Notes under the pieces: generated by a model
What the model saw: the letters and a program-made list of their open reading frames with translations, nothing else
Told to the model about the DNA's origin: nothing
Databases searched by the model: none
DNA from: Aquimarina aquimarini
GTDB taxonomy: Bacteria > Bacteroidota > Bacteroidia > Flavobacteriales > Flavobacteriaceae
NCBI RefSeq assembly: GCF_900299535.1
Contig: NZ_OMKE01000039.1
Span: 242,403 to 306,402 of the forward strand
DNA: 64,000 nucleotides
Reading direction: 5' to 3'
Made by a program: the position numbers and the translations under genes
In this document: positions 15,808-24,998 of the stretch, in pieces
Layout of the letters: each line of letters starts with the position of its first letter
Position numbering within the stretch: the stretch's first letter is position 1

Positions 15808-18733
15808 TTCTTGTAGATAATACATTTTTTAAAATACTCACAGGGTGTAATGCTTGCCTACTTGTCCCATCATGTATTTGATGTCTACAACTTGTTCCTA
15901 CAGCGGCAATGATTGTTTCTTCAGGTGTTTTTCTTACTGCTGGAAACAATGTTTGCTCCCCTATTTGCATACTAATATTATAATGTTCCTTTTCATATCC
16001 AAATGACCCAGCCATACCACAGCATCCAGATGGGATAATGGTTATTTTAAAGTTTTTGGGTAAATTCAAAATAGAAAAAGTATCTCTTATATTAGACAAT
16101 GCCTTTTGATGACAATGCCCATGTAATTTAATGCTTTTGGACTCTGTAGTAAACTGATCAGAAGTTATATTTCCTTTTTCAATTTCAGTATATAAAAACT
16201 CATCAATCAACATCGTATGTGCTGCTATAGATTTTGATGCTTTAGAGTCATTAGCCAACCTCAAATATTCATCTCTAAAAGTAAGAATAGCAGAAGGTTC
16301 TAACCCAATAAGAGGGGTCTTCTCAGTTATAACCCCCTTAAAAGCATCAATATTATAATTAGCCATCTTTTTGGCTTGCTGTAACATTCCTTTTGAAATA
16401 AAAGTTCTTCCGCTTTCTTTATGATTTACAATTTTCACTTCATAATTTAACCCCGTAAGTAATTCTATAGCATCAATACCTATTTCTGCATCTAGATGAT
16501 TTGTAAATTCATCTATAAAAAAATAGATCGTTTTTATAGGGTTTTCTGGTTGTATTCTATCTATATTTTGATTGTACCATTTGCGTAATGATTGCTTACT
16601 CAACAGCGGTAAATCTCGTTTTGGGGCAATCCCCATGGTTGATTTTAAAATACTTGAAGTAAATTTATTCTTGAAGAAAAAATTAGTAAGTCCTGGTATA
16701 ATCCTTCCTAAATCATTTAACCGATTAGAATTAGCAAACAGTTTTGTGCGTAATGACGTACCATTTTCTTTTTGATACTGATATTCAAATTCTGCTTTTA
16801 ATGTAGCAACATCTACATTTGATGGGCACTCCCCAGAACATCCTTTACAACTTAAACAAAGGTCAAAAACCTCTTTTAATTCTTTTGCATCAAATTTGTT
16901 TCTTTTATCATTATTAGTCAAAAATTCACGCAATGCATTGGCTCTACCTCTAGTGGTATCTTTTTCATTCTTTGTAGCTCTATAGCTAGGGCACATGGTT
17001 CCTCCTGAGGCTACAGATTTTCTACAATCACCACTACCGTTACATTTTTCTGCCGCTCTTAAGATTCCAAGTGAATCTGTAAAATCAAAAAGCGTCTCGA
17101 TCTCGGGCTCTTTTCTATCTATTTCATAACGCAACTTTTGATCCATAGGGTAAGCATTTACAATCTTACCTGGGTTAAATATTACATTGGGATCAAAAAT
17201 ATGTTTAATCCCTTCTATTATTTTATAATTTTCTTCACCTATCATATATGGTATGTATGGTGCTCTTACAATACCATCACCATGTTCCCCACTCATAGAC
17301 CCTTTATATTTTTTTACTAGAGAAGCAACGCCATCTGTAATTTTTTTAAAAAGTACAACATCTTCACGTTTTTTTAGATCAAGAATAGGTCTAAGGTGAA
17401 TCTCTCCTGCACCTGCATGTGCATAATAAACCGCTTGCTGATCATAGGACTCCATAAGGTCTGTAAATTCTGATATGTATGCTGCCAAATCTGGTATTGC
17501 AACCGCTGTATCTTCTATACAGGCAACTGCTTTTTTATCACCTACAATATTTCCTAATAAGCCAAGACCAGCTTTTCTAAGCTCTAATGCCTGATCGATT
17601 TCTGATCCTTTCAATACTGGATTAGCATAACTTGAGGTTGCACTATCCAATGTTTTTAATAATACTTCCTGCTGCTTATTTAAGTTCTCCTGATTCTCTG
17701 CTCTAAGTTCAAGCATTAGAATCGCCTCTGGATCATCAACAATAAAGAATCTATTTTTTAATTGTTCTGTATTATTTTTTGTGCAATCTAAAATTGTTTT
17801 ATCCATCATTTCACATGTAAACAATGCATGTTGCATAATAGGTGCTACTGCTTTCATACAATCATCAATAGTTGTAAAATGGGCAGCAATCATTAATGCT
17901 TCTTTTGGTGGCAAGTTGTCTAACTGTAAAGTTATTTCTGTAGTAAATGCTAATGTACCTTCACTACCAGAGAGTAACTTACACATATCAAAATGCTTAT
18001 TACTATCAGAAAACACATCAGAGTCAATTAATTCATCAATTGCATATCCTGTATTACGACGATGAATCTCTGGTTTAGGAAAATTAGTAATAATCTGCTC
18101 CTGAACTTCTTTTGAAGAAAGCTCTTCAAAAATATGTTGATATATTTTTCCTTCAAAAGTCTTTAATGTCCTTTTCTTATGAAATTCATTTATTGATATT
18201 TCTGAAAAAGAAGCTTCACTTCCATCAGATAAAACAGTTTGCATTTCTACCACTTTATCTCTGGTAACACCATATTGTATCGATGTAGTACCACTACTAT
18301 TGTTTCCTACCATTCCCCCAATCATACATCGATTAGAGGTAGATGTATTTGGTCCAAAAAACAATCCATATGGTTTCAGAAACCGATTAAGATCATCCCG
18401 TATCACACCTGGTTGAACCGTAACTGTTTTTTGTTCTTGATCTATATGTAATATGCTGGTAAAATATTTGGAGACATCTACTACAATCCCTTCTCCTACA
18501 CATTGACCTGCAAGTGAAGTTCCTGCTGTTCTAGGAATCAAACCTATGTGATGTTGCGTTGCAAATGCAATGATTTTTTTTAAATCATTAACAGATTTTG
18601 GAAATGCAACAGCAATAGGAACTCTACGATACACAGAGGCATCTGTGGCATATAAAGATATGGTAAGTGTATCAAATAAAAGTTCCCCTTCTAATCGATC
18701 TTGTAAAGATGTCAATATATTTTTATTGATCAT
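15794..18733 (-). CDS. FAD-linked oxidase / Fe-S protein fusion, YdiJ-like D-2-hydroxyacid (D-2-hydroxyglutarate) dehydrogenase
   Basis: 979 residues. Order: FAD_binding_4 domain (about 35-210, with PRTAGTSLAGQC and MVGNNSSGT), FAD-oxidase C-terminal domain (about 260-530, with SGEHGDGIVRAPYI), a ferredoxin-like segment (cysteines in CNGSGDCRKS and LSCKGCSGECPSNVD, about 555-645), then two CCG-type cysteine-rich modules (GHCHQKAL and PSGCCGMAGSFG, about 870-920). This is the architecture of E. coli YdiJ, which oxidises D-2-hydroxyglutarate and passes electrons to the respiratory chain. The neighbouring Lrp and DUF1338 genes support a 2-oxoadipate/lysine role. The start overlaps the Lrp gene by 11 bases, implying translational coupling. 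Confidence 0.85.
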   Translation of the reverse strand: MINKNILTSLQDRLEGELLFDTLTISLYATDASVYRRVPIAVAFPKSVNDLKKIIAFATQHHIGLIPRTAGTSLAGQCVGEGIVVDVSKYFTSILHIDQEQKTVTVQPGVIRDDLNRFLKPYGLFFGPNTSTSNRCMIGGMVGNNSSGTTSIQYGVTRDKVVEMQTVLSDGSEASFSEISINEFHKKRTLKTFEGKIYQHIFEELSSKEVQEQIITNFPKPEIHRRNTGYAIDELIDSDVFSDSNKHFDMCKLLSGSEGTLAFTTEITLQLDNLPPKEALMIAAHFTTIDDCMKAVAPIMQHALFTCEMMDKTILDCTKNNTEQLKNRFFIVDDPEAILMLELRAENQENLNKQQEVLLKTLDSATSSYANPVLKGSEIDQALELRKAGLGLLGNIVGDKKAVACIEDTAVAIPDLAAYISEFTDLMESYDQQAVYYAHAGAGEIHLRPILDLKKREDVVLFKKITDGVASLVKKYKGSMSGEHGDGIVRAPYIPYMIGEENYKIIEGIKHIFDPNVIFNPGKIVNAYPMDQKLRYEIDRKEPEIETLFDFTDSLGILRAAEKCNGSGDCRKSVASGGTMCPSYRATKNEKDTTRGRANALREFLTNNDKRNKFDAKELKEVFDLCLSCKGCSGECPSNVDVATLKAEFEYQYQKENGTSLRTKLFANSNRLNDLGRIIPGLTNFFFKNKFTSSILKSTMGIAPKRDLPLLSKQSLRKWYNQNIDRIQPENPIKTIYFFIDEFTNHLDAEIGIDAIELLTGLNYEVKIVNHKESGRTFISKGMLQQAKKMANYNIDAFKGVITEKTPLIGLEPSAILTFRDEYLRLANDSKASKSIAAHTMLIDEFLYTEIEKGNITSDQFTTESKSIKLHGHCHQKALSNIRDTFSILNLPKNFKITIIPSGCCGMAGSFGYEKEHYNISMQIGEQTLFPAVRKTPEETIIAAVGTSCRHQIHDGTSRQALHPVSILKNVLSTRTKAS

Positions 18734-19208
18734 ATGTATTTTTCTTTCCTAAAGAATTAAGAGATACTGGTCTTCTAAAATTGGTATCAAAGCAAATAAA
18801 ACTATCTGTACCTGCCACTCCATCAATTTGATGTACCTGTTCATACAGAATTTTTCGTAAATGATGATTGTCATGAGCAAAAATAAGAATGAAAATGGCA
18901 TAATACCCAGAAACATAATTACATTCTAATATTTCAGGAATTTTTTTTAAACCTCCTACTACTTCTTCTGCATACCTAGCTTCTCTCAGGCGAATTCCAA
19001 CAAAAGACTTTGTCTTAAAACCAATTTGTTGTTCATCTACTACAAATTCAGCTTTTTTGATGACTCCATTCTGTTTTAATTTTTTAATTCTTTGATGCAC
19101 CAAAGAATTCGAGATTTTTAAATTCTCTGCTATTTGAGAAAAAGGTTTTCTAGCATCTTCTCGGATCTGTAATAAGATTTGTTGGTCTATATAATCAAAA
19201 TGATTCAT
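18723..19208 (-). CDS. Lrp/AsnC-family transcriptional regulator
   Basis: 161 residues. The N-terminal HTH (residues 1-60, IDQQILLQIREDARKPFSQI and NSLVHQRIKKLKQNGVI) is followed by the RAM ligand-binding domain (about 65-145, with GYYAIFILI and GVAGTDSFICFDT). Such regulators sense amino acids. It is the first gene of a two-gene operon with the overlapping FAD/Fe-S dehydrogenase and is divergent from the DUF1338 gene, so it probably governs both. Lysine or a lysine catabolite is a reasonable ligand guess from context only. Confidence 0.92.
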   Translation of the reverse strand: MNHFDYIDQQILLQIREDARKPFSQIAENLKISNSLVHQRIKKLKQNGVIKKAEFVVDEQQIGFKTKSFVGIRLREARYAEEVVGGLKKIPEILECNYVSGYYAIFILIFAHDNHHLRKILYEQVHQIDGVAGTDSFICFDTNFRRPVSLNSLGKKNTYDQ

Positions 19209-19338
19209 ACTTATAAAAAAATTAAAATGTCAAAGTCAATATGGTAATAAAAATCAAGCATCTTTTAAAAATGACACAAAACATAGAACATTAAAGTTAA
19301 AAATGATTACAATAAGCTTTTATAATAGTCAAAAATAA

Positions 19339-19346
19339 TACTTTTG
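19339..19346 (+). promoter_or_regulatory. -7 box upstream of the DUF1338 gene
   Basis: TACTTTTG matches TAnnTTTG and lies 24 bases before the ATG at 19370. No clear -33 TTG was seen at the usual distance. Confidence 0.4.
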
Positions 19347-19369
19347 GTAAAAATAAAAACACAAAAGAT

Positions 19370-20185
19370 ATGAATTTGACTCATTTTTTTGAAGAACTTT
19401 GGAAACAATACACATTAAAAACTCCTGCCGCACAAAAAATAAAAGATCTTTTTGAAGCAGAAGGAAATACGGTTTTTAATGACCATATTGCAATTCGTAC
19501 TTTTAATGATCCTAGAGTACATATAGATGTCTTGGCAACTCCTTTTATTACTATGGGATATGAACCAAAAGGAGAATATTACTTTGAAAAGAAGAAGTTA
19601 TATGCCAAACATTTTGAGCATAAAAGTAACCCTGATGCACCCAAAATTTTTATAAGTGAATTGATTCTAGAAGAGTTCTCTGTAGAGCTACAAAATCTTG
19701 TACGCACAATTTTAGATCAAGTAGATGATCATACGCTACAACAAAAAAACCTTATTCTGAAAGGTAGAGTTTGGCAAATACCATCTCTCGAAAACTATAA
19801 TACCTTACTTGCTGAATCAGAATATGCTGCATGGATGTATGTAAATGGTTTTTGTTCTAATCACTTTACTGTAGATGTAAATAAATTACAAACATTCGAT
19901 AATCTGTCTCAAGTAAACGAATTTCTAAAAGAAAACGGATTCAACATGAACACTTCAGGAGGAGAAATAAAAGGTTCCTCATCTCTACTTTTGGAACAAT
20001 CAAGTATATTGGCAGATATTGTTACTGTTGAATTTAAAGAAACTGTTAAAAAAATAACTTCTTGTTACTATGAGTTTTCATATCGTTATCAAAATAGTGA
20101 AGGAGTCATTTTTAATGGTTTTATTGCTGATTCTGCAGATAAAATTTTTGAAAGTACGGATATGCAGTTACAAGAAAAACAATAG
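19370..20185 (+). CDS. DUF1338 protein, 2-oxoadipate dioxygenase/decarboxylase (HglS) type
   Basis: 271 residues. The characterised DUF1338 enzyme HglS of Pseudomonas converts 2-oxoadipate to D-2-hydroxyglutarate with Fe(II) and O2. The metal ligands His, His, Glu have plausible matches here: His39 (NDHIAIRTF), His165 (CSNHFTVDV) and Glu235 (YYEFSYR). Arg43, after the first His, fits the substrate arginine. It is the short Bacteroidota form of the family. Its product would be the substrate of the divergent YdiJ-like dehydrogenase, giving 2-oxoglutarate. Exact substrate not proven by sequence. Confidence 0.82.
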   Translation: MNLTHFFEELWKQYTLKTPAAQKIKDLFEAEGNTVFNDHIAIRTFNDPRVHIDVLATPFITMGYEPKGEYYFEKKKLYAKHFEHKSNPDAPKIFISELILEEFSVELQNLVRTILDQVDDHTLQQKNLILKGRVWQIPSLENYNTLLAESEYAAWMYVNGFCSNHFTVDVNKLQTFDNLSQVNEFLKENGFNMNTSGGEIKGSSSLLLEQSSILADIVTVEFKETVKKITSCYYEFSYRYQNSEGVIFNGFIADSADKIFESTDMQLQEKQ

Positions 20186-20275
20186 AATTATTAACAAAAA
20201 TTTAAGATTTCTCCTTTCAGAATAATTGATTTATGACGTTATAGGTCGAGAATAGAATATTACTATTTTACGATT

Positions 20276-20770
20276 ATGATCAAGTATTTATTTTTTTTAT
20301 TCATTTTTCTATCTATAAGTACTCATACAGTACTATCGCAAGAAATCTCAGAGCATTCTATTGGACTACGCCTTAGTAACGGTGATGGTTTCTGGGCAGA
20401 GGCTTCTTATCAAAATGCCCTAAGTACAAACACACGTGTAGAATTAGGGCTTGCGCTACAAGGAAAAAGTACTTATAAAGCGATAAAATTAACAGGAATA
20501 CACCAATGGGTTTTTACAATAGACAATGGTCTAAACTGGTATGTTGGGCCTGGAATTGGTGGAGGAGTTCTAGATTATGATACACGTATTAATGGCAGAG
20601 ATGATAAAAAAACATTTGGTTTTATTACGGGAAATATTGGTATAGAATACAATTTTGATTTCCCTTTATTAATTTCATTCGATTTCAGACCAGAAATATA
20701 TTTTGACAGTTATTCTAATAACGATATTAGTTTTAATTTTGGACTCAGTGCCAGATATCAATTTAACTAA
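20276..20770 (+). CDS. Small outer-membrane beta-barrel-like protein A, 164 aa
   Basis: Signal peptide (FFLFIFLSISTHTVLSQ) followed by alternating amphipathic strands and a terminal ARYQFN. It is a paralogue of the next gene: both have GLRLS/GIRLS near the mature start, LNWYVGPGIGGGV versus LNWFAGPGVGFGV in the middle, and SARYQF/SARYTF at the end. Predicted as an 8-strand outer-membrane barrel of unknown function. Confidence 0.7.
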   Translation: MIKYLFFLFIFLSISTHTVLSQEISEHSIGLRLSNGDGFWAEASYQNALSTNTRVELGLALQGKSTYKAIKLTGIHQWVFTIDNGLNWYVGPGIGGGVLDYDTRINGRDDKKTFGFITGNIGIEYNFDFPLLISFDFRPEIYFDSYSNNDISFNFGLSARYQFN

Positions 20771-20863
20771 GCTATTTACTCCTAATCAGAAAAACTTCAG
20801 AAACATAAATTATTTTCATATCATTCATAATAATCAATTAAAACTTAAAAAATCTTTAAGATC

Positions 20864-21403
20864 ATGAAGAAACTTTTTTTTATACTATTAATCGTTATTT
20901 CGGCTTCTCAGCTCTATTCACAAAATAGACCAAAAAATGCAATAGGAATCAGGTTATCTGAGGGGTTTATTGGTGATGAAGGGTTTGGACCCGAAATTAC
21001 TTATCAACGACAAATCATAAGTGAACACAATCGATTTGATGCTAATTTAAGTTACAAATCGAATTCTTTTATCTCTACATATCGTAGTGGTGTATTTTTT
21101 CATTGGACATATAATATTTGGGATAACCTAAATTGGTTTGCTGGACCTGGCGTTGGTTTTGGAGTCGTTGATTTTAAGACTCGTTATTTTGGAATAACCG
21201 TTGCAGAAGTAGATAGAGATAGTGAATTTTTTCCTTTTATAGGAGGTGATTTTGGTGTTGATTACCAATTTGATTTCCCTTTACAAGTAGCATTCAGTAT
21301 TCGCCCTACCTTTGATTTTCATGATATAGATCGTTATAACGGCTATGGTGATGTAGATAATGTAGGTGCCAGCGTTGGAATATCTGCACGATACACTTTT
21401 TAA
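20864..21403 (+). CDS. Small outer-membrane beta-barrel-like protein B, 179 aa
   Basis: Tandem paralogue of protein A, 93 bases downstream, with signal peptide KLFFILLIVISASQLYSQ. It keeps the shared GPG core motif, a YQFDFPLQVAFSIRPTFDF strand pair (YNFDFPLLISFDFRPEIYF in A), and a C-terminal Phe typical of barrel proteins. A strong terminator follows, so the pair forms one unit. Function unknown. Confidence 0.72.
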   Translation: MKKLFFILLIVISASQLYSQNRPKNAIGIRLSEGFIGDEGFGPEITYQRQIISEHNRFDANLSYKSNSFISTYRSGVFFHWTYNIWDNLNWFAGPGVGFGVVDFKTRYFGITVAEVDRDSEFFPFIGGDFGVDYQFDFPLQVAFSIRPTFDFHDIDRYNGYGDVDNVGASVGISARYTF

Positions 21404-21431
21404 GATATTTAAAATAACGAATATTTTATAT

Positions 21432-21475
21432 AAAAGCCCTGTTTAGTTTAAAAACTAAACAGGGCTTTATTTTTT
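21432..21475 (+). terminator. Strong intrinsic terminator after the barrel pair
   Basis: Near-perfect arms of about 18 bp (AAAGCCCTGTTTAGTTT and its complement) around a two-base loop, followed by TTTTTTATTTT. Confidence 0.9.
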
Positions 21476-21783
21476 ATTTTCTCCTAGTTACACCAATTCT
21501 TTGCTTCATAAAACAGGAATAATACATATTCAAGCTGTATATCTTATCTTTGCACTTATAAGTTTTATTGTAAGACACTTACATTATTATTTTTTGTTTT
21601 TACATAAAATTCTTCTTTTAATCGAATAAATCATATTTTTTATCGATCAAATATACGAATCAAAGATGTAATGTTTTACTACGCATTTGTATCTATTTGT
21701 AATTCAATGAATAAAATACTAAATTTACCCATACTCACCTACTCAACAAAACAAAAAAATAAAAACATTAAAACTAACCCTAT
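21476..21783 (+). other. Intergenic region upstream of vgrG
   Basis: No gene is visible. A TATCTTTG (-7-like) occurs at 21545-21552, which would give a long leader of about 225 bases before vgrG; no matching -33 box was found. The remainder is AT-rich without clear structure. Confidence 0.4.
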
Positions 21784-23604
21784 ATGGCTTTACAAACTAG
21801 CACTACAATCTACATAGCCGATAAACGACTAGACTCCTACCAAAATCTAAGGCTCATTCAAGAAATAGATGCTCACCATGATCTCGAATTGGTGTGTCGT
21901 ACTGATGCAGTTGAAAAACTCTCCGAAGAACTCATTGGTGATAGTAAAGATTATCTTGGTAGTATCATTACGATACAAATTAGCGCTAATCTAGGCCTAC
22001 CCAACTATAGAGAGTTAGAATTTAAAGGAATAATTACTGAGATAAAAGCTACTAGAGGTTTTGAGGAAGTACAAGGAGACTTAGTAACCCTAATTGCAAA
22101 AAGCACCAGTATACTTGCAGATAATATCAATCACTATGCTTCATATACTAATCTAGGATTATCAGATATTTTACAACAAACCTTTCAAGGATATGATACT
22201 GGTAAGCTTGGAACTCAATTTGAACCTACTTCTAGTGATTCAATTCATTATTCTGTGCAACACAATGAGAGTGATTTTGCCTACGCTAGTAGATTAGCTG
22301 CTTATCATAACGAATGGTTTTATTATAATGGCAAACAATTAGTATTTGGTAGCCCTTCTACAGATGAAACCGAACTTGTGTATGGTATAGATGTCAAAAA
22401 ATTTGGTGTTCATTTACAAACCATACCAAATAATGCTACTTATTTTACCAATGATTACCTTGTCAATAGTACGCATCAAAAAAGTAGTGCAGAAGTAACT
22501 ATCCCTCAAGAAGGATATCATGGCTTTATAAATAATAAATCTAAAGAAACATTTACTAAACAACGACAAATACATCATTCTTTATATAATGATAATACAA
22601 CCAAGTCAAAATTAGACACACAAATTGAGCAATACACAAAAGCTCGTGCCATACAACAAATAATCTCTAAAGGTAGTAGTGACAATCCTGGAGTAAATCT
22701 TGGTGAAGTTATTAAAATCAACGGCTATGGTAGTTACCGTGTAATCAAAGTAATTCATACCAATACAGAAAATGGTGTTTATAAAAATGAATTTGAGGCG
22801 GTAGATGCCAATTTTGATGCCTACCCAAAAATGGATATAACTAGATTTCCTAAGAGTGAAGTACAAATCGCCACTGTAGTTGATAATTCTGACCCAGAAG
22901 GATTAGGAAGAATTAAAGTACAATTTGCTTGGCAAAAACCATTAGGAGAATCTACACCATGGTTACGAATGATGACACCACATGCAGGTAAAGATAAAGG
23001 GTTTCATTTTTTACCTGAGAAAAATGAAGAAGTTGTTATCAATTTTGAATCAGGTAATGCAGAACAACCTTTTATAGCAGGAACATTATATAATGGAACT
23101 GCCAAACCAAATAGCTGGCAAACAACTACAAATGATATCAAAGCGATACGCTCACGATCAGGACACACCATAGAATTAAATGATACCAAAAATGGTGAAA
23201 GTATCACCATTACAGATAAAAAAGGAAATAACCTTGTCATAGACACTGCGGGGGAAACTATTACAATCAAAGCATTAAAAAATATAAATATTACCGCAGG
23301 TGAAAACATACAGATTAATGCAGGAAAAAACATTGATATAAGCGCAGGAGGAAACATAAGCAAAAGTGCAGGAGAAGATGTATCTATTATTGCTAGTAAA
23401 GATATGCTTCTTAATGCCTCTGGGAATATGACCGAAATATCTGATAATCGCAACGATATTATTGATGAGGATTATAGTAGACAATCAGGCACTTCTGATG
23501 AATATGCTAATGAAATTTCTTTATTTAGTGCAGAAGAAAACCTTACCATGCAAAGCTCTAAAACGGTAAATATTAATAGTGCGGAAAAAAGTAAATTGTT
23601 TTAA
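21784..23604 (+). CDS. vgrG: Type VI secretion VgrG spike protein (TssI)
   Basis: 606 residues forming the T6SS needle tip trimer. Order: gp27-like domains (about 1-340, with SVQHNESDFAYASRLAAYHN and GVNLGEVIKINGYGSYRV), a gp5-like OB fold (about 355-435, VDNSDPEGLGRIKVQFAW, then PFIAGTLYNG), and a beta-helix of repeated Gly-x-x-Ile/Val units (about 470-590, ITAGENIQINAGKNIDISAG). No C-terminal enzymatic extension is present, so effectors are carried by separate proteins encoded next. A close homologue starts at 63033. The core T6SS genes are not in the window. Confidence 0.95.
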   Translation: MALQTSTTIYIADKRLDSYQNLRLIQEIDAHHDLELVCRTDAVEKLSEELIGDSKDYLGSIITIQISANLGLPNYRELEFKGIITEIKATRGFEEVQGDLVTLIAKSTSILADNINHYASYTNLGLSDILQQTFQGYDTGKLGTQFEPTSSDSIHYSVQHNESDFAYASRLAAYHNEWFYYNGKQLVFGSPSTDETELVYGIDVKKFGVHLQTIPNNATYFTNDYLVNSTHQKSSAEVTIPQEGYHGFINNKSKETFTKQRQIHHSLYNDNTTKSKLDTQIEQYTKARAIQQIISKGSSDNPGVNLGEVIKINGYGSYRVIKVIHTNTENGVYKNEFEAVDANFDAYPKMDITRFPKSEVQIATVVDNSDPEGLGRIKVQFAWQKPLGESTPWLRMMTPHAGKDKGFHFLPEKNEEVVINFESGNAEQPFIAGTLYNGTAKPNSWQTTTNDIKAIRSRSGHTIELNDTKNGESITITDKKGNNLVIDTAGETITIKALKNINITAGENIQINAGKNIDISAGGNISKSAGEDVSIIASKDMLLNASGNMTEISDNRNDIIDEDYSRQSGTSDEYANEISLFSAEENLTMQSSKTVNINSAEKSKLF

Positions 23605-23606
23605 TT

Positions 23607-23777
23607 ATGGCAATTACACGACAAGCGAAGAATTATAAAATAGAAGTTAAAGACCAATACAAATGTATCGTTGGTAAAAAGATTTATAAAAACGCCAATA
23701 AAATAATTATAGATGCCCTTAATGGGGATATGAATTTAAGTAGCAATAAAAAAGTAATCAACAATGGCGGAGCCTAA
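23607..23777 (+). CDS. 56-residue protein directly behind vgrG
   Basis: ATG is 3 bases after the vgrG stop; the frame ends at 23777 and overlaps the next gene by 14 bases, so it is embedded in the operon. The product is basic and strand-rich (KNYKIEVKDQYKCIVGKK, then IIIDALNGDMNLSSNKKV), resembling beta-helix repeat units of VgrG tips. It could be a tip extension or adaptor for the downstream effector. No family recognised; tight spacing is the main evidence. Confidence 0.6.
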   Translation: MAITRQAKNYKIEVKDQYKCIVGKKIYKNANKIIIDALNGDMNLSSNKKVINNGGA

Positions 23778-24267
23778 AATTAAATTCGGACATCCCGAAA
23801 ATAATTCTAGAGAAAGTATACCTTCTGATTGTACTACATCCCAAAGAGTTAGACTACAAAATGAAGTAAACAAAAACTGTAAAGGTCAAATTTCAAGATG
23901 TCTAATTAGTGATCAATGCATGGTTCTCAGTGATAAAATGAAAAGAATCAACAAATGCATCCAATCAAGAACAACTATAAATGAAACATGTTTTAAAGGT
24001 GGTGATATTGGTCATATTCAAGCAGTAATACAAGCTATAAACTCTTTAATTAGGTGTCAAACTATTTTTGCAACAAATTGTAGCAAGCCAGTAAATGCCC
24101 CAGAACCAATTGACTTACCAGAACAAATGGTTCCGATTTCTAATGAAGATTTTATGGAGAAAATGACGGAAATTACTGGATTAACTGGTACTGCGTTGAT
24201 TATATATTTAATAATTTCTGAAGGAACTAGGTTATTTCCTCCCAGAAACCTTATTCCAATCCCGTAA
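23764..24267 (+). CDS. Cys-rich candidate T6SS effector (resembles Novel toxin 16), 167 aa
   Basis: Eight cysteines (23, 39, 46, 52, 65, 76, 98, 106) frame a helical core with CIQSRTTINETCFKGGDIGH; the C-R-x-I-N-x-x-CF-x-GGD-x-x-H pattern resembles, from memory, the polymorphic-toxin domain called Novel toxin 16. A hydrophobic helix (LTGTALIIYLIISEGTRLF) and RNLIPIP end the protein. There is no signal peptide, as expected for T6SS cargo. It sits between vgrG and a DUF6714-like gene, the usual effector-immunity order. The toxic activity is not known to me; the family call is moderate. Confidence 0.6.
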   Translation: MAEPKIKFGHPENNSRESIPSDCTTSQRVRLQNEVNKNCKGQISRCLISDQCMVLSDKMKRINKCIQSRTTINETCFKGGDIGHIQAVIQAINSLIRCQTIFATNCSKPVNAPEPIDLPEQMVPISNEDFMEKMTEITGLTGTALIIYLIISEGTRLFPPRNLIPIP

Positions 24268-24276
24268 TTTATTAAT

Positions 24277-24861
24277 ATGAAAAAAATAGATTTAATTATA
24301 AAAATTGAAGAAGCATTTAATCAGCAAAAATACCCTGGTGATGAAAAATTAGTATACGATAATAGTGGAAAACATCTGGAATGTATAGAGGTTAAAGAGC
24401 TTTTCAAAAATAAAAAATGGCAAGAGTTACCTAATAATTTTTTATTTGAAGCATCAACATCTTTAAATTTTTTTTCAAAAGAAGCTTTCAAATATTACTT
24501 ACCGTCATTTATGATTTTTTCTCTAAAAGAATATGTAGAAGCAGATGGCATACCAGATGTTTTAGTAAACCTACTAACACTTCCTTCTGAAACAGACATA
24601 GTTTTGCTTGCAAATGCAATAAAAAAGCATAAAATTGATATGGCTATGAATAATTTGGACTTCAATAAAATTTTACAAAACAATTTAAAAAACACAGATC
24701 AATTGATTCATCAATTTTTTGAAAAGGTAAATTTATTTACTAAAGAACAAAATGAAGCAATATTACAGTTTTTACAATTTATTGATAAAAACCATTCTGA
24801 TGATTTTTTTAATAATGAACCACAAACTGCTATTAATAGATATTGGTTTATTTACAATTAA
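24277..24861 (+). CDS. DUF6714-like protein, candidate immunity partner
   Basis: 194 residues, cytoplasmic. The pattern YPGDEKLVYDNSGKHLECIEV, then a hydrophobic KYYLPSFMIFSLKEYVEAD block, and ALNRYW-like end (AINRYWFIYN) matches my recollection of DUF6714. It begins 9 bases after the toxin-like gene on the same strand, which is the standard position for an immunity gene. Direct evidence for inhibition is absent. Confidence 0.6.
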   Translation: MKKIDLIIKIEEAFNQQKYPGDEKLVYDNSGKHLECIEVKELFKNKKWQELPNNFLFEASTSLNFFSKEAFKYYLPSFMIFSLKEYVEADGIPDVLVNLLTLPSETDIVLLANAIKKHKIDMAMNNLDFNKILQNNLKNTDQLIHQFFEKVNLFTKEQNEAILQFLQFIDKNHSDDFFNNEPQTAINRYWFIYN

Positions 24862-24998
24862 AGAATTAGAGATAAACATCTTTCTAGTCAATTAATTTAA
24901 GTATATAATAATTATGAATAAACCAACTTATAATACTCTATATTACATACAACTACAGTAATAAATGATTGCATATCTAAAAGATTAGTAAAACTATT

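Noticed and set aside
23004..23484. Long antisense frames inside the vgrG beta-helix region
   Set aside because: They mirror the repetitive Gly-x-x codons of vgrG and show no independent domain.
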